Source of the DNA: an uncultured Methylococcaceae bacterium
GTDB lineage: Bacteria > Pseudomonadota > Gammaproteobacteria > Methylococcales > Methylomonadaceae
NCBI GenBank assembly: GCA_903866825.1
Contig: CAIPPE010000256.1
Span: 1-61,814, forward strand
Direction: 5' to 3'
Length of the DNA stretch: 61,814 nt
Shown here piece by piece: positions 55,481 to 61,814 of the stretch. The position numbers and the translations under genes were made by a program. The notes under the pieces are model-generated. The model searched no databases. It was not told where the DNA came from and worked only from the letters and a program-made list of their open reading frames with translations. Numbering within the stretch: the stretch's first letter is position 1; every line of letters starts with the position of its first letter.

Positions 55481-56196
55481 CCAGTAGCCTCCTCTTCCCG
55501 CTCAAATCTAAAGCGGTGGCTGGCATCAATCCCCATGACTTTAGCGAGCCAAGGTGGTGGCGTACCCGCAATAACCGTTTGTAATTGTTGAATAACATCA
55601 ACAATACTTTCAATGCTTGAGAGCTTTAAAGGGTGTATGCCTATTTTGACAATCTTTGCTGCTGCAGGCCCGCCAACTGAAGCAATATAAAGCACCTGAC
55701 AATCTTTAATAAGTTCTGCTCTATAGGTGTTTTTATCTTCAATCTCAGGGTGGTTTTCTTCATCAGGTGTACGAATTCCAATCAATTGCGCATCAGTTGC
55801 AGAAACCTGGTAGATCATAAATTGATTGCAGTTCCCAAAATGTCCATCCACATGAAAATTATCATTACTGGCAAAAGCAATACGGATAGAGCCAGGGAGG
55901 TCACCTTCCTGGTAATCCTTAATAGTCGGTTTTGCTGGTTCACCCGTTTCTACATCTGTTTTAAGAATGTGTATCGCTTGATTGAGTAAGGTGTCTTCAA
56001 TAGTTGAAAGGCTGCTCACTTGCGCCTTTTTAAAAGTGTTTAGGGTTATGCCGGCAATTTTATCTTCGGTTAAAGGTAAACCGAGACTGTCGGATAATAC
56101 TTTAAATAAGCTTTTGGCATCGGTATCGGGCAAAACGCGAGCGGCTAGCCCGATACGTAAAGCCAGTTCTCTTGTTATCGTGTCCTGGCTGCTCAT
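55477..56196 (-). CDS. nafY: NafY/NifY-like FeMo-cofactor carrier
   Basis: This 239-aa protein starts at the ATG for MSSQDTI, with GAGG about 10 nt upstream; the open frame extends to 56226. An N-terminal helical domain (about 1-95) and a C-terminal NifX-like domain (about 105-215: IRIAFASNDNFHVDGHFGNC) match NafY of Azotobacter. The His in VDGHFG is in the region that binds FeMo-co, and the N-domain binds apo-dinitrogenase. It follows the ferredoxin gene by 5 nt. NifY versus NafY naming is not settled by sequence. Confidence 0.88.
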   Translation of the reverse strand: MSSQDTITRELALRIGLAARVLPDTDAKSLFKVLSDSLGLPLTEDKIAGITLNTFKKAQVSSLSTIEDTLLNQAIHILKTDVETGEPAKPTIKDYQEGDLPGSIRIAFASNDNFHVDGHFGNCNQFMIYQVSATDAQLIGIRTPDEENHPEIEDKNTYRAELIKDCQVLYIASVGGPAAAKIVKIGIHPLKLSSIESIVDVIQQLQTVIAGTPPPWLAKVMGIDASHRFRFEREEEATG

Positions 56197-56201
56197 GACG
56201 G

Positions 56202-56402
56202 TTATGCCTCTAATGGAAGTATGCAATTATCAATGGGACATACTTTAACGCATTGTGGCACATCAAAATCACCTTCACATTCAGTACAGGTTTTTTTGTC
56301 TATTTCAAAAACAATTTTACCTTCAGTGATAGAGTTAGTGGGGCAAACGGGTTCACAGTCACCACATGAAATACAATCTGCTGCAACTATATATAAGGAC
56401 AT
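56202..56402 (-). CDS. 2[4Fe-4S] ferredoxin (FdxN/Alvin type) of the nif cluster
   Basis: This 66-aa ferredoxin has two cysteine clusters, CISCGDCEPVCP and CTECEGDFDVPQCVKVCP; the longer spacing in the second is typical of Alvin-type ferredoxins. It probably carries electrons for nitrogenase or for cofactor assembly. The ribosome-binding site is AGGAG, and it lies 2 nt after the nifT stop codon. The order nifT-fdx-nafY follows the Azotobacter arrangement. Confidence 0.9.
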   Translation of the reverse strand: MSLYIVAADCISCGDCEPVCPTNSITEGKIVFEIDKKTCTECEGDFDVPQCVKVCPIDNCILPLEA

Positions 56403-56404
56403 GC

Positions 56405-56629
56405 TTATTCTCCAGAATCTATTCGTTTTGCGCGTAAAGTGACGGGGAAATCCGGTTGCCCATCAATGGGTTCAAAGTAATATTTAGAACCATCACTGAG
56501 TAAAACTTCTCCACCCCATTTTTCAGGGGTATCAAATTCAACCGTTTCCGCTACTTCTTCCAAATCTTTTTTGGGTACATAGAAGACTAACTTGCCTTCA
56601 GCATTTTTCTTTAACATGACACTAGGCAT
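56405..56629 (-). CDS. nifT: NifT
   Basis: This 74-aa protein matches NifT/FixU in length and in its VPKKDLEEVAE and GGEVLLSDGSKYYFEP segments. It is a small accessory gene found directly after nifK in many diazotrophs; deletion is often tolerated. It is in the nifHDK transcript, after a strong hairpin at 56659-56690. Confidence 0.93.
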   Translation of the reverse strand: MPSVMLKKNAEGKLVFYVPKKDLEEVAETVEFDTPEKWGGEVLLSDGSKYYFEPIDGQPDFPVTLRAKRIDSGE

Positions 56630-56658
56630 AGACTTCTCCGTTATGGGTTTTGTAACCG

Positions 56659-56690
56659 CCCCTGCCCACCTTATAAAAGGAGGGCAGGGG
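56659..56690 (-). terminator. strong GC-rich hairpin between nifK and nifT
   Basis: CCCCTGCCC (56659-56667) pairs with GGGCAGGGG (56682-56690). The inner bases CCTT and AAGG extend the stem past one mismatch, leaving an ATAA loop. The stem lies 7 nt past the nifK stop codon. It has no T-run, so it is more likely a transcript-protecting or partial-termination element than a full terminator. Confidence 0.75.
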
Positions 56691-56696
56691 GATGTT

Positions 56697-58268
56697 TTAA
56701 CGAATTAAATCGTAGTTGTAATCTGTTGTACCCATACCTTTAGTTTCTTTATCCAATTGTTCCAGGATGGCATTAACCAGGGTAGTCAGCATATAGATAG
56801 CGCCTTCGTAACCCAGTGTGGTCATTCTGTGCAAATGGTGTCTGTCAAAGATGGGGAAGCCTATCCGGATTAATGGCACTTCAAACGCTTCACCTTTATA
56901 GAAAGTATCACGTTGAATGAATTTGCCATAAGAGTTACCAATCATGAAGTCAGGTTTATTAGTAAATACCAATGAACGGAAATGCCATAAGTCTTTACCA
57001 ATATGAACCACAGTGTTTTGGCCATAAGGAGAGTCTTTTAACATTTTGTCCATCGCTTTTAACCAGCGTTTGTTTGCATGATTACATAAAACATCGGCAG
57101 GTTCTGCACCCATTTCTAAAAGGAATTTAGTCATCCCCATGACGAAGTCAGCATCGCCATACAAGGAGAACTTTTTACCGTGCATCCAGGTATGTGAGTC
57201 AGTCATCATGTCAACTAAACGGCCACGCTCTAGTTCTAAGGAAGCAGGAATCGGTTTACCAGTTAATTCAGAGACTTTCATCAAGAAATTATCAGTCCAC
57301 TCCAGGCCCATTGGGATATTGATAGCTGTCGCAGGTTGATGCCATATAGTTTGTACATATTTCTTGGTTTTTTCTAACTGCCAAGGTTGTAACAATAGGG
57401 TATCAATCGCATTCGGTGAGTCTTTTAATTCAGCTTGGGTAGTACCACCCGCATACATGCGGAAAGTACCATCCGCTGGCGTGTCTAACACTTCAGAAGG
57501 ATCGCTAAGAAGCGAGTAATCAACACCCATTTCTTTCATCATTCTGTGGATGACTCTAAAATTACCTAAGTAAGTTTCAAAGCCAGGGACTAAGTTTATT
57601 TTACCGTTGGAGCCGACTTTTTTGTCGTCCATATGATTCAGGGTAAAATATTTGATCATCCCTTCAAACATGTTATCCCAGCCTGTGGTATGGCTACCCA
57701 CAAAACTTGGCGTATGTGCGTAAGGTGTTGGATAGTCTTGCTCAACGTGACCGGCTTTTTTAGCGTTGTTGATGAACGCGTTTAAGTCATCTCCAATAAC
57801 TTCAGCCATACAAGTGGTTGATACGGCAATGATGTCAGGTTTATAAAGTGCTTTAGCATTTTCTAATCCGGCCATCATGTTCTTTTGACCACCAAATACC
57901 GCTGCATCTTCAGTCATCGAATCAGATACACAGGCAACGGGTTCTTTAAAATGACGGTTAAAGTAAGTACGGAAATAAGCCACACAACCTTGAGAGCCAT
58001 GTACATAAGGCATGGTTTTTTCAAAGCCTAAAGCACATAACACAGCACCCAGTGGTTGACAGGCTTTTGCAGGGTTTACGGTTAATGCTTCACGGTTAAA
58101 ATTGAGTTCTTGATATTCTTTGGTGGTGGTCCATTGAAAGACTTCATCAATTTTTTCTTGAGGGTGACGCTCTTCATAGGCTTCACGTTTGTTAGCCAGG
58201 TTTTCCTTGTATTCGTCAGTACGGAATAAAGGGTAACTAGGTTGAATATTATCTACATCTTGACTCAT
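56697..58268 (-). CDS. nifK: nitrogenase molybdenum-iron protein beta chain NifK
   Basis: This 523-aa beta subunit of dinitrogenase contributes P-cluster cysteines in AKACQPLG, HGSQGCVAYF and STTCMAEV, plus EYQELNF and the GFETYLGNFR region. It is very close to Azotobacter NifK by eye in length and conserved blocks. With NifD it forms the alpha2-beta2 tetramer that holds the P-clusters and FeMo-co. It is preceded by TAGGAG and followed by nifT. Confidence 0.98.
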   Translation of the reverse strand: MSQDVDNIQPSYPLFRTDEYKENLANKREAYEERHPQEKIDEVFQWTTTKEYQELNFNREALTVNPAKACQPLGAVLCALGFEKTMPYVHGSQGCVAYFRTYFNRHFKEPVACVSDSMTEDAAVFGGQKNMMAGLENAKALYKPDIIAVSTTCMAEVIGDDLNAFINNAKKAGHVEQDYPTPYAHTPSFVGSHTTGWDNMFEGMIKYFTLNHMDDKKVGSNGKINLVPGFETYLGNFRVIHRMMKEMGVDYSLLSDPSEVLDTPADGTFRMYAGGTTQAELKDSPNAIDTLLLQPWQLEKTKKYVQTIWHQPATAINIPMGLEWTDNFLMKVSELTGKPIPASLELERGRLVDMMTDSHTWMHGKKFSLYGDADFVMGMTKFLLEMGAEPADVLCNHANKRWLKAMDKMLKDSPYGQNTVVHIGKDLWHFRSLVFTNKPDFMIGNSYGKFIQRDTFYKGEAFEVPLIRIGFPIFDRHHLHRMTTLGYEGAIYMLTTLVNAILEQLDKETKGMGTTDYNYDLIR

Positions 58269-58277
58269 GATAAGCTC

Positions 58278-58352
58278 CTACGCGCCACTAATCTGTGGAC
58301 GACGGTTGAAGAATGGGGTGACTTTAGCAACAATGATTGCAGCTAAAGTCAT
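58278..58352 (-). other. possible small ORF between nifD and nifK
   Basis: A 24-codon frame opens just after the nifD stop codon, begins with MTLAAIIVAKV, ends RRPQISGA, and stops at a TAG that overlaps the nifK ribosome-binding site (TAGGAG). It also carries the hairpin at 58319-58351. The ATG has AGGA directly adjacent, which is a poor spacing. A leader peptide or mere chance are both possible. Confidence 0.3.
58319..58351 (-). repeat. hairpin between nifD and nifK
   Basis: TGACTTTAGC (58319-58328) pairs exactly with GCTAAAGTCA (58342-58351). The 13-nt centre includes a further short complement (CAAT and ATTG). It is one of several hairpins between the nif structural genes. Confidence 0.7.
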
Positions 58353-58361
58353 TCCTAAAAA

Positions 58362-59843
58362 TTACGCGCCAGCGGCAACGGCTACTTTTGAAGTGTCGTC
58401 AGTTTTCCAGGGCACCTTGACCTGTTTCCAGCAAGGGTTATTCAATGTCATGTCCATATCGCGGGCAAAGATGGCAAAGCCGTCATAACCATGATAAGGG
58501 CCAGAATAATCCCATGAGTGCATTTGTCTAAAAGGAATACCCATTTTTTGAAAGATATACTTTTCTTTAATACCGGAACCGATCAAATCAGGCTGTACGC
58601 GTTTAACGAATTCTTCGAATTCATAACCGGTGACATCATCATAAATCAGGGTAGCGTTACCCATTTCTTTAATAGTACGGTCGTAGTCGTCGTTATGACC
58701 AAATTCATAACCAGTACCCACCACTTCCATTCCTAAATCTTCATAAGCACCGATTACGTGACGTGGGCGTAAGCCACCTACGTACAACATAACGCGTTTG
58801 CCTTGTAAACGGGGTTTGTATTTTGCGATAACCGCATCGTACTCAGCTTGGTACTTAGCAATAACTTTTTCAGCACCTGCCTGAATGGTTTCATCAAATA
58901 ACGCAGCAATCTTGCGTAATGATTCAGCAATCTTAGTCGGTCCAAAGAAGTTATATTCGATCCAGGGGATCTTGTATTTTTCTTCCATGTGTCGTGCAAT
59001 GTAGTTCATTGAACGATAGCAATGGATTAAGTTGAGTTTAACTTTTGGGGTTTTTTCCATTTCAGCAATGGTGCCATCACCAGACCATTGGGCAACAACG
59101 CGTAAGCCCATTTCTTCTAACAGGGTACGAGAAGCCCATGCGTCACCACCAATGTTGTAGTCACCGATAACAGCGACATCATAAGGCGTGGTTGGGAAGC
59201 TTTCATCACCATCACGGTTTTCTAAAACCCAGTCCCGAATTGCGTCGTTAGCAATATGGTGACCTAATGATTGAGATACGCCTCGGAAGCCTTCGCAACG
59301 CACTGGCACAACGGGTTTGCCGATTTCTTTGTTGGCTTTCTTGGCAACCGCTTCAATATCGTCACCAATTAAACCGATTGGACATTCAGACTGGATACTG
59401 ATGCCTTTGTTTAATGGGAATAACTGTTCAATTTCAGTCATGATTTTGGCAAGCTTTTTATCGCCACCAAACACGATGTCTTTTTCTGTGAAGTCAGAGG
59501 TAAAGTTCATGGTGCCAAAGGTGTTGATACCTGTGGTGCCCACATAATAGTTACGACGACCGGCACGTGAATATTGTCCACAACCGACTGGGCCGTGTGA
59601 AATGTGGATCATATCTTTGATAGGACCCCATACCACCCCTTTAGAACCCGCATAAGCACAACCACGGATCGTCATTACGCCGGGTTGAGATTTACGGTTA
59701 GAGGTAATACATTTATTTGATTTCTCAAGAGATTGATCGTTAACAGCCAAATGTTTTGCGCGATCTTTTTTTGCTTGAGCAGGGTAGATTTCGAGCACTT
59801 CCTGGATGAGCGCTTCGGTCTCTTCTTTTGTTAGAGCAGCCAT
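58362..59843 (-). CDS. nifD: nitrogenase molybdenum-iron protein alpha chain NifD
   Basis: This 493-aa alpha subunit has P-cluster cysteines in [20 protein letters not shown] and [11 protein letters not shown]. The FeMo-co ligands are in [13 protein letters not shown] (Cys) and [12 protein letters not shown] (His). Length and motif order are standard for Mo nitrogenase. The ribosome-binding site AGGAG is 7 nt upstream of the ATG. A 134-bp gap with two hairpins separates it from nifH. Confidence 0.98.
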   Translation of the reverse strand: MAALTKEETEALIQEVLEIYPAQAKKDRAKHLAVNDQSLEKSNKCITSNRKSQPGVMTIRGCAYAGSKGVVWGPIKDMIHISHGPVGCGQYSRAGRRNYYVGTTGINTFGTMNFTSDFTEKDIVFGGDKKLAKIMTEIEQLFPLNKGISIQSECPIGLIGDDIEAVAKKANKEIGKPVVPVRCEGFRGVSQSLGHHIANDAIRDWVLENRDGDESFPTTPYDVAVIGDYNIGGDAWASRTLLEEMGLRVVAQWSGDGTIAEMEKTPKVKLNLIHCYRSMNYIARHMEEKYKIPWIEYNFFGPTKIAESLRKIAALFDETIQAGAEKVIAKYQAEYDAVIAKYKPRLQGKRVMLYVGGLRPRHVIGAYEDLGMEVVGTGYEFGHNDDYDRTIKEMGNATLIYDDVTGYEFEEFVKRVQPDLIGSGIKEKYIFQKMGIPFRQMHSWDYSGPYHGYDGFAIFARDMDMTLNNPCWKQVKVPWKTDDTSKVAVAAGA

Positions 59844-59901
59844 TATATTCTCCTACTTATGTCGTGGGTAATCCCCCACAGACAGGTTTTAGGACGGGAA
59901 T

Positions 59902-59976
59902 CTGTAGAGATAAAGACTATCTCTACAGTTGTTCGTTTGTAGAACTGCTTATCAAGCAAATCTACGGGGTTTGCTT
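59902..59976 (-). repeat. two hairpins between nifH and nifD
   Basis: CTGTAGAGATA (59902-59912) pairs perfectly with TATCTCTACAG (59918-59928) around a 5-nt loop. A second stem, AAGCAAA (59954-59960) with TTTGCTT (59970-59976), lies directly past the nifH stop codon and partly extends into it. Hairpins here are known in other diazotrophs to stabilise the nifH message. Confidence 0.75.
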
Positions 59977-59977
59977 A

Positions 59978-60928
<951 letters not shown>

Positions 60929-61019
60929 TTATATTTATGTAACCTATTGAATTATAATAAATAAAATTTTGTTTGTAGGTGCTCTGTAACGTTGTGTTTC
61001 AAACATTTTGTTATGTTTC

Positions 61020-61035
61020 TGTAAGCTTGTTAACA
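61020..61035. promoter_or_regulatory. NifA upstream activator sequence
   Basis: TGTAAGCTTGTTAACA fits the NifA-binding consensus TGT-N10-ACA perfectly. It is about 120 bp upstream of the predicted nifH transcription start, the usual distance for NifA enhancer sites. No nifA gene is in the window. Confidence 0.85.
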
Positions 61036-61284
61036 GTGCGGTTAATGAATTACTACAAGGTGCCTACCTTATATGTGTCTTCGATGGGTGTTTAATGGGT
61101 GGCTATTGTTAAATTGTCATAATAAGGACAAAGTTATAAGGGAATTTTTTGCAGGTTCCTGATCAGTATTAGAGAGTAACTATCTGTTACTATTGCCATT
61201 ATCATATTAATAGAGTGTTTTTCTAAAATTGGTTTAATTATTGCTTATTAAATAAGTAACAATAATTAATAACGGAGTTTTAGC

Positions 61285-61814
61285 ATGTCTTCTACTGTCT
61301 TATCTGAAATATTAACGGGTCTTTATGATAAAAGAGTGGTTCCCTATCTGGGGCCTGGTGTACTTTTTGACTCTACCAATAAAGTAACTGGCACACCCAT
61401 TCCAGCCGATAGTGAAAGCCTGATTCTGGCGATGAATAATGGTAGACCCATGGCGCCAAAGCTGATGTATGAATTCCCTAGAGCCGCGATGAACCAGGAG
61501 CTTAAGAAAGGAAGAAATTTTCTGGGTCAGTTTCTGACCAAGTTATATGGTGAAACTGAGTATACAAGAGCAGCAGTGCACAACTGGATTGCCGAGTGGA
61601 AACCTGCCTATGTCATCGACATTAATAGAGATACACAATTACAGGACAGTTATGCGGACGAAGAGCATACCCTGATTGTCGGTGTTGCCAGAATTACGGC
61701 AAGTCAGTTTCGTTTCAGAATCTATCAATATGATGGTAAGGAGTATTCTGAAATTGCACAGGAGCAGGTTGATCAAAGATTGCCTATACTATTTAAACCG
61801 ATGGGGTCGCCCAA
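61285..61814 (+). CDS. SIR2-like protein, partial, divergent from nifH
   Basis: The frame begins at an ATG with CGGAG about 9 nt upstream and runs off the window, so at least 176 codons are seen. KRVVPYLGPGVLFD near residue 20 resembles the glycine-rich NAD-site loop of SIR2-type proteins (VPFLGAG), and PAYVIDINRDTQLQDSY near residue 110 recalls the SIR2 TTNYD segment. The similarity is read by eye and is moderate. Its position just upstream of nifH suggests a nif-linked gene of unknown role. Confidence 0.6.
   Translation, partial: MSSTVLSEILTGLYDKRVVPYLGPGVLFDSTNKVTGTPIPADSESLILAMNNGRPMAPKLMYEFPRAAMNQELKKGRNFLGQFLTKLYGETEYTRAAVHNWIAEWKPAYVIDINRDTQLQDSYADEEHTLIVGVARITASQFRFRIYQYDGKEYSEIAQEQVDQRLPILFKPMGSP

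Noticed and set aside
61140-61152. Sigma-54 promoter for the SIR2-like gene
   Set aside because: GG and GC are separated by 8-9 bases, not the required 10.

Overview
The window looks like chromosomal DNA of a gammaproteobacterium, most likely a methanotroph-type Methylococcales. This is inferred from the combination of an NAD-dependent molybdenum formate dehydrogenase operon, a gamma-type nif cluster (nifHDKT, ferredoxin, nafY, lrv), a DAB inorganic-carbon transporter, AmgK/MurU peptidoglycan recycling, and moderate-to-low GC. No methane monooxygenase lies here, so the assignment rests on context only. No tRNA, rRNA, CRISPR array or transposase gene was recognised.

Layout. 1-5.5 kb: a possible gene end, a palindromic element, a zinc alcohol dehydrogenase, a SOUL haem-binding lipoprotein, an RRM protein, a cold-shock protein and an MFS/spermidine-synthase-like membrane protein. 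5.7-11.7 kb (minus): the fdsGBA-fdhD-fdsD operon, which oxidises formate to CO2 and reduces NAD+. 12-17.8 kb (minus): a second cold-shock protein, a RimB-type protease-like protein, a free-standing DbpA-type RNA-binding domain protein, surA and lptD. 17.9-19.6 kb (plus): amgK-murU. 19.6-21.4 kb: a hairpin carrying two perfect DnaA boxes, an unrecognised protein, and a 21-bp-periodic degenerate repeat array. 21.4-24 kb (plus): a predicted di-iron ferritin-like protein and a GGDEF(degenerate)/EAL protein. 24-30.1 kb (minus): a haem-bearing outer-membrane barrel protein and dabA-dabB. 30.3-34.1 kb (minus): pgaBCD without pgaA. 34.2-39.8 kb (minus): a HAD phosphatase-like protein, def, a methyltransferase-PPK1 fusion, a PLP deaminase/desulfhydrase and a membrane protein. 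40-53 kb: a signalling island with response regulators, HD-GYP, two hybrid kinases, a REC-ATPase regulator, an OmpR-type regulator and decayed copies of a kinase-regulator pair. 53.2-60.9 kb (minus): the nif operon, read from a sigma-54 promoter with a NifA-type upstream site. 61.3 kb to the end (plus): a divergent SIR2-like gene that runs off the window.

How the genes fit together. Formate dehydrogenase supplies NADH at the end of C1 oxidation, the DAB pair may supply bicarbonate, and the nif operon supplies fixed nitrogen. The Pga enzymes, the GGDEF/EAL and HD-GYP proteins and the kinases suggest c-di-GMP-linked control of surface or biofilm behaviour.

The least explained signals are the 21-bp periodic array (about 20655-21099), the methyltransferase-PPK1 fusion with a well-formed internal start, the eroded tandem kinase-regulator cassettes (43274-49242), two perfect 20-bp inverted repeats (35002-35044 and 49368-49416), the DnaA-box hairpin, and the hairpins plus a small ORF between the nif structural genes.
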